A stretch of 64,000 nt of DNA from Syntrophopropionicum sp964397525 (GTDB lineage Bacteria > Bacillota > Desulfotomaculia > Desulfotomaculales > Pelotomaculaceae): NCBI GenBank assembly GCA_964397525.1, contig CAYNIY010000002.1, positions 1 to 64,000 on the forward strand. The letters run 5' to 3'. The notes beneath the pieces are model-generated. The model was not told where the DNA came from, did not search any database, and saw only the letters and a list, made by a program, of their open reading frames with translations. How positions within the stretch are numbered: position 1 is the stretch's first letter; each line of letters begins with the position of its first letter. This document shows positions 25,218 through 34,008 of this stretch, in pieces. The position numbers and the translations under genes are program-made.

Positions 25218-26104
25218 GCCTTTTGGGCGGCTGCCAGCGCCTTGACCCCAACCTCCCGCACGATAGTTTCAATATCTTCTTTGTTTTTCAAGACAATATT
25301 TAAAGTTTGTTTTACTGACTCCTGGTTCAGTGTATCCGCGCCAAGCGCCACCAGCGCCCGGGCCCAGTCAATAGATTCAGAGATCGCCGGCTTTTTGCCT
25401 ATCCCTTCATTGGCCCTGATCAAATTAACTGCCCTGGCCACTTCGCGTGACAGCCTTTCCCCGGCCTCCGGGGCTTTTACCTGCAAGATCCGTACTTCCT
25501 TCTCCACCGAAGGGTAATCAATGAACAGGTAGACACAGCGGCGCTTCAAGCCATCAGAAATATCCCTCTCCCTATTGCTGGTCAATACGACAATAGGAAT
25601 CTGCCTGGCGTTAACTGTCCCCATTTCGGGTATGGAGACCTGGAAATCAGACAGCAGCTCAAAGAGGAAGGCTTCGAACTCCTCCTCAACCTTGTCCACT
25701 TCGTCGATCAACAAAACGACCGGTTTATCAGAGTTAATAGCCTTTAGGAGCGGCCTCTCCAGCAGGTATTCCGCACTGAACAGATCCCGCTCCATAATGC
25801 CGGCGGCGACCCCTTCCTTCTGCAGCTGGATCCGCAGCAGCTGCTTCTGGTAATTCCACTCGTACAGCGCCTTATTTTCATCCAGGCCTTCGTAACACTG
25901 CAAGCGGATCAGCTCCGCGTCGAATACCCGGCTCAGCACCTTGCCTATTTCCGTCTTGCCCACTCCCGGAGCTCCTTCCACCAACAGCGGCTTGCCCAGT
26001 TTCAATGCCAGAAAGACCGTCACTACCAGGCTTTTTTCACAGATATATCCCTGATCTTCAAAAGCTCTGTAGAGCTCATCAATTGTAAACTGCTTAAGAT
26101 CCAT
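25214..26104 (-). CDS. MoxR-family AAA+ ATPase
   Basis: 296 residues. Walker A GAPGVGKTEIG is at about 43, Walker B VVLLIDEVDKVEEEFEAFLFELLSD at about 130, and sensor 1 is in VLTSNRERDISDGLKRRCVYLFIDYP. It should act as a hexameric ATPase with the VWA protein encoded directly downstream. The ATG follows GGAGGTTTAGCCT. It lies 51 bases after the small thioredoxin gene, so an nrdJ-trx-moxR-VWA transcription unit is possible. Confidence 0.95.
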   Translation of the reverse strand: MDLKQFTIDELYRAFEDQGYICEKSLVVTVFLALKLGKPLLVEGAPGVGKTEIGKVLSRVFDAELIRLQCYEGLDENKALYEWNYQKQLLRIQLQKEGVAAGIMERDLFSAEYLLERPLLKAINSDKPVVLLIDEVDKVEEEFEAFLFELLSDFQVSIPEMGTVNARQIPIVVLTSNRERDISDGLKRRCVYLFIDYPSVEKEVRILQVKAPEAGERLSREVARAVNLIRANEGIGKKPAISESIDWARALVALGADTLNQESVKQTLNIVLKNKEDIETIVREVGVKALAAAQKA

Positions 26105-26155
26105 AGGCTAAACCTCCTTAAAATCTTGAAGGATGTGATACTCTGTGAAAATAAT

Positions 26156-26410
26156 CTATATGTTCACCTCTTCAAGAATGAGTTTTTTGATTTCATTCCG
26201 ATTCAAGACCCTGCCTGCTGTCTTAACCTTGCCGCCAATCACAATTGCCGGCAAAGACGTGACTTCATATGATTTAATTACCTGGCTGTCCTCTGACATA
26301 TCAACATCAGCTGGCAGATCCAATTCGGCAAGCACATTGATTACATCCATCATCAGTTGATGGCAGCGCGGACATCCCGCCCCCAGAATCTTGATTTCCA
26401 AAAAACTCAC
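26156..26410 (-). CDS. Small redox-active thioredoxin-like protein
   Basis: 84 residues of the short MTH895-type thioredoxin/glutaredoxin family. The active site Cys-Pro-Arg-Cys sits in ILGAGCPRCHQL, and the cis-Pro region is VTSLPAIVIGGKV. It lies 44 bases downstream of the B12-dependent ribonucleotide reductase gene on the same strand, so it may feed electrons to that enzyme; this is inferred from position only. Confidence 0.9.
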   Translation of the reverse strand: MSFLEIKILGAGCPRCHQLMMDVINVLAELDLPADVDMSEDSQVIKSYEVTSLPAIVIGGKVKTAGRVLNRNEIKKLILEEVNI

Positions 26411-26454
26411 TTCCTTTACTGTTATTAAGAATTTATTGCTTGAAGCATTAAAAA

Positions 26455-28305
26455 TCAGCAGCCGGCTGCGCCGCAGTACTTACAAATGATACATCCTTCA
26501 GCTCTTTCTACAGATGCTCCACCGCAGGCCCCGCAGATCTGACCATCTTCTATGTAAAGCTGGTCCGGCCAGCTGTTAATACTGCGCCGGTCAAATTCCA
26601 TATTGGACTCGCCTGCCTTTGAGGCCGCTGCCCTGCCCACTGTGACCGGCCCTTTCTTACTTCCTTCTCTGAATACTGTAACCCCCTTGAGACCCAGATC
26701 AAAGGCTTTCTTGAAACAAGCGCTGATTTCACCTGCAGAAGATTCTTGCGGTAAATTAACCGTCTTTGACACTGCATTGTCTACATATTGCTGCACTGCC
26801 GCCTGCATCAGAAGATGATCTTCAGGCTTGATTTCCCGCGCCCCTTTAAATATCCCGGCAAGCTTCTCCGGGAAGCCTTTGATGCCCTGGCAGGAACCTT
26901 TCTCCGCTACTGCAGCATAAATATCCGCCGGCAGATTGCAAACTTTTGCAGCCTCCAGAAAAAGCGGGGAAAACACCTCCAAATTACCTACCACATCAGT
27001 GGCCTTGGAATAAGCAACAGCAAATATAGGCTCAACTCCATAACCTTCGCAGCCGGCCATGGCAGTAATCGAACCGGTGGGGGCGATTGTTATGCAGGCA
27101 GCATTGCGACGCTTTTGCTCAGGGTAAAAGATGCTTCTCTCCCACAGGGGAAAACAGCCCTTTTCTTCAGCCAGCTTCGCTGATGCTGTGTGTGCTGCCC
27201 GCTGCATCAGCCTGGTGATTGCACCGGCAAACTCCCTGCCTTCAAGGGAGTCGTAAGCCAGCCCGGCTTTGATCAGCGCATCTGCCAAGCCCGTAAAGCC
27301 AATGCCGATTTTTCTTGTCGCCCTGGTCGCCTCTGCAATTGCAGGCAGGGGATAGTCAGCCACTTCAATGAGGTCGTCCAGGAAGCGCACCGCGACAGCA
27401 ACTGTGTCTGTCAGCAGCTGTTCATCAAGCACACCTCCCGCTGCAGACATCCGGGCCAGATTAATGCTGCCCAGCAGGCAGGATTCGCCGGGACTCAATG
27501 GCTGCTCGCCGCACGGATTCATAGCATCTATAGGTCTTCCCGGGACAGGATTATCTGCCTGCAGTCTATCCAGGAAAACCATCCCCGGATCACCACAGCT
27601 ATGAGCCGCCTTAATGATCATCTCCCACAACCGGCGGGCCGGCATTTCCCGGCGTACTTCATTCTTGAAAAGCAGCTGCCATGGCAGGTCATACTTCAGT
27701 GCCTCCATGAAGTCATCTGTTACGCCCACAGAAAGGTTAAAATTCAAGAGCCCGCCACCAGTTTTAGCCTGAACAAAATCGATGATCTCCGGGTGGTTAA
27801 TATTCAATATACCCATAATCGCGCCCCGCCTCACGCCACCCTGCTTGACCATATTGGCGGAGGCATCGTACAGCCTGATCAATTCGACCACCCCGGATGC
27901 CTGCCCCTTGGTGGTGCTTACCAGGTCTCCCTTTGGCCTGATTGCCGAGAAATTAAAGCCTACACCACCGCCGGACTTAAAAACGAGCGCCGTATCTTTA
28001 AGGGTATCATACATGGATTCAAGGGTGTCCTGAACCGCGAGCACAAAACAGGCTCCTGGCTGCCAGGGGCGGTCTGTTTTTCCCATGTTGGCCCAGATGG
28101 GCGTGGAAGGGATGAACAACAGCTCACCAATTATGTTGCCGAATATATCTTCCCATTTCTTCTGATCTCTTACTTCAGCAGCGGCAGCGGTCCTGGCCAG
28201 GCGGTTCACCGCCTCTGCAAAAGTTTCAATAACATTCCCGCTGTCGTCTTTTTGAGCATAACGCGCGTCAAAAACTTTTTGACCGGGCTGGGGCAGCTGC
28301 CGCAT
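26455..28305 (-). CDS. nrdJ: Adenosylcobalamin-dependent (class II) ribonucleoside-diphosphate reductase
   Basis: 616 residues. Family blocks: FIPSTPIWANMG, the KSGGGVGFNFSAIRPKG loop, VKQGGVRRGAIMGILNINHPEI, NPCGEQPLSPGESCLLGSINLARM with the radical-site Cys, and IAPTGSITAMAGCEGYGVEPIF. It ends in a CxxC-x(n)-CxxC zinc-ribbon-like tail (CGACGG, CKYCGAAGC) that relays reducing power. It makes deoxynucleotides in anaerobes with AdoCbl as radical source. It is somewhat shorter than many class II enzymes because it lacks an N-terminal ATP-cone. The ATG follows AAAGGTGG. The cobalamin operon at 53-64 kb supplies its cofactor. Confidence 0.95.
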   Translation of the reverse strand: MRQLPQPGQKVFDARYAQKDDSGNVIETFAEAVNRLARTAAAAEVRDQKKWEDIFGNIIGELLFIPSTPIWANMGKTDRPWQPGACFVLAVQDTLESMYDTLKDTALVFKSGGGVGFNFSAIRPKGDLVSTTKGQASGVVELIRLYDASANMVKQGGVRRGAIMGILNINHPEIIDFVQAKTGGGLLNFNLSVGVTDDFMEALKYDLPWQLLFKNEVRREMPARRLWEMIIKAAHSCGDPGMVFLDRLQADNPVPGRPIDAMNPCGEQPLSPGESCLLGSINLARMSAAGGVLDEQLLTDTVAVAVRFLDDLIEVADYPLPAIAEATRATRKIGIGFTGLADALIKAGLAYDSLEGREFAGAITRLMQRAAHTASAKLAEEKGCFPLWERSIFYPEQKRRNAACITIAPTGSITAMAGCEGYGVEPIFAVAYSKATDVVGNLEVFSPLFLEAAKVCNLPADIYAAVAEKGSCQGIKGFPEKLAGIFKGAREIKPEDHLLMQAAVQQYVDNAVSKTVNLPQESSAGEISACFKKAFDLGLKGVTVFREGSKKGPVTVGRAAASKAGESNMEFDRRSINSWPDQLYIEDGQICGACGGASVERAEGCIICKYCGAAGC

Positions 28306-28356
28306 ACAAATACCACCTTTAATAAAATTACATGGTTTGATGATTCCAGAGTAATA

Positions 28357-28995
28357 TCAGTTTGACACCAGGATCAGGCTGCCCGATCCCTTTCTGCTGT
28401 GCGCGCCGCTAAAATCACTGGTATTTCCGAGAGCCCAGAGCACCTTGTTCTCACCAATTTTAAGCACCCGATCCTTGCTGTCTCCAGTGTCCATTTTTCT
28501 TTTAAATTCAAAAATTGAGTTGAGTCCATCCCTGCTCCCGCTTATATCGGTCAGGTCCATTACCCCGCCTGCCACCGTATCATAGGGGTGGGGAAAATGC
28601 TTGCCGCTGCCTGCCATATCACCAACAACCGCATTGCCATCAACGTAGGCGCACATGATAAAGTCAACATCCCTCAAGTCCCCTGCCGGATCGATACCCA
28701 GGGAAAGGTAGCCTTCTGTGACAGCCGTGAGACCAAACATAACACTGTCACCAGAAACACGGGTAAAAACTTTCAGGTCTCCAATACTCTGGCAGCTGGT
28801 GTATTCGTTGTCACTGATTTTACCGTCAGATGCCCACGCACTGGTCTGAGCAGACACGGCTGGCAAGACAGCCTCCTGCCCGGCGGAAGGACTGGGAGTG
28901 TTGGCTGGCGTGTTGGATTTATCAGCTGCGCAGCCTGTAAACAATAAAACCAGCAGTGCTGATAAAATTAAAGCAGTAATTAATTTCCTTGACAT
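28357..28995 (-). CDS. DOMON-domain lipoprotein
   Basis: 212 residues. The lipobox FTGC at about 22 gives a lipid-anchored extracellular protein. A Ser/Thr/Pro-rich linker follows, then a DOMON-like beta-sandwich (about 55-212) with DGKISDNEYTSC, VMFGLTAVTEGYLSLGIDP and KVLWALGNTSDFSGAHSRKGSGSL. DOMON domains bind haem or sugars; a His/Met pair for haem is plausible (KHFPHP) but not certain. It lies between nrdJ and sod with gaps of about 50 and 140 bases. Confidence 0.8.
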   Translation of the reverse strand: MSRKLITALILSALLVLLFTGCAADKSNTPANTPSPSAGQEAVLPAVSAQTSAWASDGKISDNEYTSCQSIGDLKVFTRVSGDSVMFGLTAVTEGYLSLGIDPAGDLRDVDFIMCAYVDGNAVVGDMAGSGKHFPHPYDTVAGGVMDLTDISGSRDGLNSIFEFKRKMDTGDSKDRVLKIGENKVLWALGNTSDFSGAHSRKGSGSLILVSN

Positions 28996-29054
28996 GTTGA
29001 GAACCCCCTTGCTGATTTATGGAATCACCTTAAGGAACACCACAATTCTAAAAA

Positions 29055-29083
29055 AAGGCCAGGCAAGTCTTTTACCCGGCCTT
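29055..29083 (-). terminator. Terminator after the superoxide dismutase gene
   Basis: Stem AAGGCC-x-GG / CC-x-GGCCTT, followed on the minus strand by a run of T. Confidence 0.7.
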
Positions 29084-29134
29084 CCATTTCTTTATATTCA
29101 GAATGCATTCAACGCCTGCCTGTACGTATTATGC

Positions 29135-29731
29135 TCAGCAAGTGCATTTGCATCTGCTGTTAACACCATCCCAGTTGACCAGGTTCCACCAGGCTTCCAC
29201 AAAAGCGGCGCGCTTATTCTGGTATTTCAGGTAGTAGGCGTGTTCCCACACATCCAGCGCCAGGATAGGAACAACACCCCACTGGGTAAGATTCTGGTGT
29301 TTTTCGGCAGTAAGGATTTCCAGCTTGCCAAAAGCCGGGCTGCAGCAGAGCAGCGCCCAGCCGGAACCTTCTACCGCCACTGCCGCTGCTGAAAACTGCT
29401 TCTTAAAATTATCGTAGCTGCCAAAATCCCTCTCGATCAGCTCTGCTATTTTCCCGGTAGCCGGACCGCCGCCCCCTGGCTTCATGCTCTCCCAGAATAA
29501 AGCATGTAAGAGGTGGCCGGAACCGTGAAAGGCCAGCTCTCGCTCCCAGTGTTTAACCAAACTGAAATCCCCTTTTTCCCTGGCTTCCGCTAATTTCATT
29601 TCGGCATTGTTGAGCCCGTCAACATATGCTTTGTGATGGGCATCGTGGTGCAGCCTCACGGTCTGCTCATCATAATATGGCTCCAAGGCATTATAGGAGT
29701 ATGGAAGTTCCGGCAGTTCGTGTTTAGACAT
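29135..29731 (-). CDS. Fe/Mn superoxide dismutase
   Basis: 198 residues. All metal ligands can be placed: the first His in VRLHHDAHHKAYV, the second in FHGSGHLLHALFWESM, and Asp/His in LALDVWEHAYYLKYQNKRAAFVEAWWNLVNW. Whether it uses iron or manganese cannot be told with certainty by eye. The ATG before SKHELPELPYSY, behind GAGGTCAATAAAA, is chosen. The C-terminal end is unusual, three Cys in SRCKCTC. A second, divergent SOD gene lies 74 bases upstream. Confidence 0.93.
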   Translation of the reverse strand: MSKHELPELPYSYNALEPYYDEQTVRLHHDAHHKAYVDGLNNAEMKLAEAREKGDFSLVKHWERELAFHGSGHLLHALFWESMKPGGGGPATGKIAELIERDFGSYDNFKKQFSAAAVAVEGSGWALLCCSPAFGKLEILTAEKHQNLTQWGVVPILALDVWEHAYYLKYQNKRAAFVEAWWNLVNWDGVNSRCKCTC

Positions 29732-29805
29732 TTTTATTGACCTCCTCATGTTTTTTATTTACTCTCAGTGAAAAACTGATTCACTGTTCCTTTGCATAAT
29801 CTTGT

Positions 29806-30399
29806 TTATTTAATTTTCTTATACATTTCCATGATCACATTCAAGCGGCGGCTCACCTCACTCCACTTCACATGTCTTAAGAATTCCCTGATATAATCGT
29901 TCTTACTGGAAAAAGATGTAAAGTAAGCGTGTTCAAATACATCCATAACAAGCAGTGGGATTACCGACCACACACCTTCCGAATTGCTGTCTGAGAAAAT
30001 ATTTCTGAGACTCCCATCCTCCAGGTCAAATCCCAAAACAACCCATCCCCTGGAGCACATAGCCAGCGCGAAAAATTGTTTTTCCCATTCCTGTGCCGAA
30101 CCAAAATTTCGTTCAAGCATATGCAGCATTTCCATGGAAGGTTGTGTATCGAGTTCCTGTGATATGTTTTCAAAAAAATATTTATGCAGCTTAACTGAAT
30201 TAAGGGCATGTGTATGTTCAATTTTAAGAGACCGGAGAGGACAAAAATTTTGATTGGCCATAACAACATCAGCCTTGATCAGCCGGGCTTCAATTTCCTT
30301 GATTTTGTTTTGCTGCACCGCCGGGAAATGATTGTAATGCTCATTCAAAATATCTCTGGAAAAACCACAGTGGTTTTCCTGTCTGTCGTCCTTGTCCAT
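29806..30399 (-). CDS. Divergent Fe/Mn superoxide dismutase-like protein
   Basis: 197 residues. It keeps possible metal ligands (His in LNEHYNHF, His in SVKLHKYFFENI, Asp and His in LLVMDVFEHAYFTSF) and the SRGWVVLGFD strand. The first helix has a one-residue deletion against true SODs and the sequence is otherwise far from its neighbour. It may be a genuine but divergent SOD or a specialised paralogue. The ATG after GAGGAGGCTGGAA is chosen; the longer frame has no ribosome site. It lies just upstream of the other sod and is probably co-transcribed with it. Confidence 0.82.
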   Translation of the reverse strand: MDKDDRQENHCGFSRDILNEHYNHFPAVQQNKIKEIEARLIKADVVMANQNFCPLRSLKIEHTHALNSVKLHKYFFENISQELDTQPSMEMLHMLERNFGSAQEWEKQFFALAMCSRGWVVLGFDLEDGSLRNIFSDSNSEGVWSVIPLLVMDVFEHAYFTSFSSKNDYIREFLRHVKWSEVSRRLNVIMEMYKKIK

Positions 30400-30546
30400 T
30401 TCCAGCCTCCTCACATATAAACTATTATAAATGAAGTAGCTTACGGGCAAATTATTAAATCCTTAAAATTTTATTAAAAAAATATAACAAAAGACTGCCG
30501 ACAGCAATCAGTCGACAGCCTGGGAAGTTCATAAAGACGTCTTCTA

Positions 30547-31236
30547 TTAAACAATATACTCGAATTTATAACCTGTGCCCCAAACAGTTTTTATAAATGC
30601 TGGTTTGGATGGATCAAACTCTATTTTTTCACGCAGCTTTCTGATATGAACGGTTACAGTGTTATCATCACCGTAAAAAGAACTGTCCCAAATCTTATCC
30701 AATAAATGTGCTTTGGTAAAAACACGATTGGGATTTGATGCCATCAGCCACAGCAGTTCAAACTCCTTGGGAGTCAGCTCAACTTTCTGGCTGTTTATTT
30801 CTACCACACGCTTATCATAGTCAAGTTCCATGCTGCCGTACTTCAAAGAATTCTCACTTTTGACCTTTTGCTCTCCGCTTCTTCTTAAAACTGCTTTCAC
30901 CCGCAAGGCCAGCTCGGTCGGGCTGAATGGTTTAGTCTGATAATCATCAACCCCCATCCTGAAACCCACAACCTTATCTATTTCATCAGATCTGGCAGTC
31001 AGGATTATTACCGGGACTTCCCTGATCGCTTTTAATCTCTGGAATGTTTCAAAGCCATCCATCCCGGGCATCATAATATCCAGTAAAACCAGATCAGGGA
31101 AGGTCTGCCTTGCTATCTGCAGAGCCTCCTCGCCACAGGACGCCGTGCTCACTTTGAAACCTTCCTTGGTCAATGTGTGCTGCAGTATCTTCAAAATCTT
31201 GGGGTCGTCGTCTACCGCTAAGATACTGTGGGTCAT
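30547..31236 (-). CDS. OmpR/PhoB-family response regulator
   Basis: 229 residues. The receiver has Asp9/Asp10, phosphoacceptor Asp53 in VLLDIMMPG, and Lys in YQTKPFSP. The winged-helix output domain (about 130-228) has VELTPKEFELLWLMASNPNRVF and VHIRKLREKIE. Its ATG overlaps the kinase stop by four bases. It is the partner of the kinase at 31233-32846; target genes are unknown. Confidence 0.95.
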   Translation of the reverse strand: MTHSILAVDDDPKILKILQHTLTKEGFKVSTASCGEEALQIARQTFPDLVLLDIMMPGMDGFETFQRLKAIREVPVIILTARSDEIDKVVGFRMGVDDYQTKPFSPTELALRVKAVLRRSGEQKVKSENSLKYGSMELDYDKRVVEINSQKVELTPKEFELLWLMASNPNRVFTKAHLLDKIWDSSFYGDDNTVTVHIRKLREKIEFDPSKPAFIKTVWGTGYKFEYIV

Positions 31237-32846
31237 GATAATATCTCCTTCCGTACTTCATCGTATTTTCTAGCCGGTAGTCTAAAAGTAAACGTACTTC
31301 CTGCATTTATTTTACTCATCACTTCTATTGAACCCTGTTGTAAATCAACCAGTTTCTTGGCCAGGGTCAAACCTATCCCGGTACCTCTGTATTTTCTGGA
31401 AATAGTGCTGTCCAGCTGCTGAAAAGGCTGAAAAATCTTTTCTTGATCGGCTGGATCTATCCCGATACCGGTATCTGTAACTGATATATAATATTCCTGC
31501 CGCAATTCATCCACACCCGTCGCTACGGTAACCCTGCCTCCCGGAGCGGTAAATTTCAGGGCATTGGACAGCAGGTTGGCCAATATCATCCCGGTTTTTT
31601 CCCGGTCAGCCCAAAAGTTCAGCTGAACATCGGGGCGGGGAAGCTCAATGGTTAGGCCCTTCTGTCTGAATAGAGGCTTCAACTCCCTGGAAACCTCTTC
31701 CAACAGATTATTTACTCCGAATTCCTCTTTATATAGCACCGTCTTGCCAGCGGCGATTTTTGATAAATCCAGGAACCCGTTGATCCGCCACAGCAGTTCC
31801 TTGCTGCTGTCGCTGATCTCATCCAAATAATCTTTCTGCGTTTCATTTAAAGGACCGGTACTTTCATCCAGAATCATTTCGGTAAAAGCGATGATCGCAG
31901 AAAGGGGTGTGCGCAGTTCATGGCTGGTGTTGGCCAGAAATTCATCTTTATGCCGGTCCGCTTCCAGCAGCTGTTGATTTTTTTCTGCCAGCATCTCCTG
32001 CTGCATCTCCAGGGTCTTGTTGGTTTCGTACAGCATACCCACAGCATCATCAATGATCGCTTTAAATATGAAGGCAAATGAAAAGACCTGAAATATATGC
32101 CCTAATATATTATACGTATCATATGGATTATTATAATAGGTAAAGGCGAGATCGCTCATGATGATCACAATGAGCGCCATGCCGAGGTAAAAATCCTTGC
32201 TCACAATATGTTTCTTCTTAAATATCCAAAATGCAGCAAAAGCTTCCATAGTCAAAACCAGGTAACCCAGGAATATTTTAAGTTTAGTCTGGCTGCCGGC
32301 AGCCAGGTCATACATGTCTGGCAGTAAAGAAAGATTTGAAATAACCAAATAAATCACGACAACACTAGTCAGTGCCGAAAACAGGGGGATCAGCGCTGAT
32401 TTATGAATCACAATTATTCTTTCGCCAAACATCACGGCAATTAACAGGCCTGTGGCCAGAAATATTTTGGTTATAATGAATAATGTTGAGGCTTTGTCAA
32501 CCGAGTTGGGTGTTATGAAATCAGGCATCCCTAAGTAGGAAAGGGCATGCGCGAATTCAAACGGCGCTGCCAGGCAGAAGGTAAGCGACAAAATCAGCAT
32601 TTTCAGCTCGTGCTTGTATTTATAATCATACCAGCTCATCAATGCAGCGCAAAAAGCCACAGCGACTATTGCGGTTTCGATTACCATATGGTTAACCAGG
32701 AACATTTCCTGTCCAATTATGGTGTAATATCTCCCGGCCAAATAAACAAGTATAACAAAAAAGAGAAACCAGGCAGCTGCTGTAGCTAAAAACCGCTCCC
32801 CTGTTAACAAGCGCTCTTTATCTAAATTAGAACGCAAAGCAGGCAC
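31233..32846 (-). CDS. Membrane sensor histidine kinase (MASE3-like sensor)
   Basis: 537 residues. Seven or eight membrane helices fill residues 20-265, similar to the MASE3 sensory domain, followed by a coiled coil (about 275-300). HisKA has phosphoacceptor His309 in NTSHELRTPLSAIIAFTEM. The HATPase ends in TDTGIGIDPADQEKIF and GTGIGLTLAKKLVDLQ. The membrane-embedded input domain suggests a signal in or near the membrane. The gene is the first of the pair and overlaps the regulator. Confidence 0.92.
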   Translation of the reverse strand: MPALRSNLDKERLLTGERFLATAAAWFLFFVILVYLAGRYYTIIGQEMFLVNHMVIETAIVAVAFCAALMSWYDYKYKHELKMLILSLTFCLAAPFEFAHALSYLGMPDFITPNSVDKASTLFIITKIFLATGLLIAVMFGERIIVIHKSALIPLFSALTSVVVIYLVISNLSLLPDMYDLAAGSQTKLKIFLGYLVLTMEAFAAFWIFKKKHIVSKDFYLGMALIVIIMSDLAFTYYNNPYDTYNILGHIFQVFSFAFIFKAIIDDAVGMLYETNKTLEMQQEMLAEKNQQLLEADRHKDEFLANTSHELRTPLSAIIAFTEMILDESTGPLNETQKDYLDEISDSSKELLWRINGFLDLSKIAAGKTVLYKEEFGVNNLLEEVSRELKPLFRQKGLTIELPRPDVQLNFWADREKTGMILANLLSNALKFTAPGGRVTVATGVDELRQEYYISVTDTGIGIDPADQEKIFQPFQQLDSTISRKYRGTGIGLTLAKKLVDLQQGSIEVMSKINAGSTFTFRLPARKYDEVRKEILS

Positions 32847-32912
32847 CTGCCTTCCGGAATAAACAATACAAAGTAATTCGACCCGATATCCTGATAGACC
32901 TGCAAAAAGAAA

Positions 32913-32938
32913 AAAACACCCGTAATTTTGGGTGTTTT
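32913..32938 (-). terminator. Terminator of the desulforedoxin gene
   Basis: Stem AAAACACCC/GGGTGTTTT with an 8-nt loop, followed on the minus strand by a T-run. It separates the tiny gene from the kinase gene. Confidence 0.75.
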
Positions 32939-32954
32939 CTCTATAACAATCAAA

Positions 32955-33065
32955 TTATACCTTTTTCATCGGCTCCCCGCAGCAGACCAGCTTGCCGCCG
33001 CCCACTTCCTTTAATTCTACTTTATTGCCGCAAACATTGCATAAATAAATATCTCCTACTTTCAT
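32955..33065 (-). CDS. Desulforedoxin
   Basis: 36 residues, the length of Desulfovibrio gigas desulforedoxin. Cys9-x2-Cys12 and the adjacent Cys28-Cys29 with GEPM (LVCCGEPM) form the typical Fe(SCys)4 site. The sequence VGDIYLCNVCGNKVEL also fits the family. The start ATG is seven bases after GGAGGG. It is a small electron-transfer protein, often the N-terminal domain of desulfoferrodoxin (superoxide reductase), here free-standing. A terminator follows 16 bases on. Confidence 0.92.
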   Translation of the reverse strand: MKVGDIYLCNVCGNKVELKEVGGGKLVCCGEPMKKV

Positions 33066-33184
33066 CTGTCATCCCTCCTCCGGATTTTTCAGCATTCCCA
33101 TGCAGATATGTCCCATTTAAATTATCATTAAAATATTAAATAAAAATGTCCTGTTTATTAAAATTTTATTATAATTCCTTATAT

Positions 33185-34006
33185 CTAATTGTTTTTGATC
33201 ATCCTGCACAGCTGTTCAAAATCTCCCGCCGGCTTTGTTTCCGCAGCCAATTCTTCTTCCAGGTATTTAATAGCCGCCTCCTTATCCAAATTGGCCAAAG
33301 CGTTTATGGCTTCGTACCTGATATGGGGTCTTTTGTCCGCGGTTGCCTGGTTCAGGATTTCTCCTGTCCAATCCTCCCCAATGGCGCCGAGAGCCCTTAA
33401 AGCCATAACCCGGCCATAAAGATGGGGATTCATTATCCGGTAGACACTGTTTTTCTTCAGGTCAAAGCATTCCAGATAACCCCTGCGCATAGATTTTCCG
33501 TAGAGATGCAGGCTTATGGACGCGTGTTCTTTTACCACTGCGTCCATCTGGTGGATGCCCAGATCAAGCGGCAGCACAGTTGTGGTATCGCCGGGCTTTA
33601 ATATGGCCCTGCCCGTCTCCCGCAATTTTACAAAGTCCGGCCGCTCACCCTGATCTGTTATTTTAAACTTTCGTTCCATTATGGCGCCGGCAACACCGGC
33701 TACTATGCCCCAGGAGCCATGGGAATGGACTGGATATGATTTAGCAGGATCCCAAACATATAAACGCAGTGAAAAATGCCCGGCGGGGTCAACAAAAATA
33801 GTAACTTCGTTGGGGTCAAAGGCAAGCTGGCGTTTTTTTAAAAATTCGTCATCAATGATATATTTTCTAAATATTTCCTTGAAAAGTACCGGTTTGAGGG
33901 CGAGACCGCTCAGGAGCACTCTGCCCCGGCGAAATATATCCGACTGGCTGTTTGTTGACTGGAACAGTTCTCCCAGTTCTGCACAGAACGACATCATTAA
34001 ATCCAA
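33185..34006 (-). CDS. Cupin (cysteine-dioxygenase-like) domain fused to HEAT repeats
   Basis: 273 residues. The first part (about 15-190) is a cupin of the cysteine dioxygenase/thiol dioxygenase type, with metal ligands in YPVHSHGSWG and GIHQMD. The C-terminal part (about 190-265) has two HEAT-like helical pairs (YGRVMALRALGAIGEDW, HIRYEAINALANLD). Thiol dioxygenases use Fe(II) and oxygen, which is surprising in an anaerobe. The start is TTG, six bases after GGAAGG-A. It follows the Fe-S protein gene by two bases, so the two are co-translated. Confidence 0.72.
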   Translation of the reverse strand: MDLMMSFCAELGELFQSTNSQSDIFRRGRVLLSGLALKPVLFKEIFRKYIIDDEFLKKRQLAFDPNEVTIFVDPAGHFSLRLYVWDPAKSYPVHSHGSWGIVAGVAGAIMERKFKITDQGERPDFVKLRETGRAILKPGDTTTVLPLDLGIHQMDAVVKEHASISLHLYGKSMRRGYLECFDLKKNSVYRIMNPHLYGRVMALRALGAIGEDWTGEILNQATADKRPHIRYEAINALANLDKEAAIKYLEEELAAETKPAGDFEQLCRMIKNN

Positions 34007-34008
34007 CT

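Noticed and set aside
29135..29731. Cys-rich tail of SOD as a frameshift artefact
   Set aside because: The frame is otherwise full length and the tail is short; it cannot be decided without homologues, so it is kept as a finding only.
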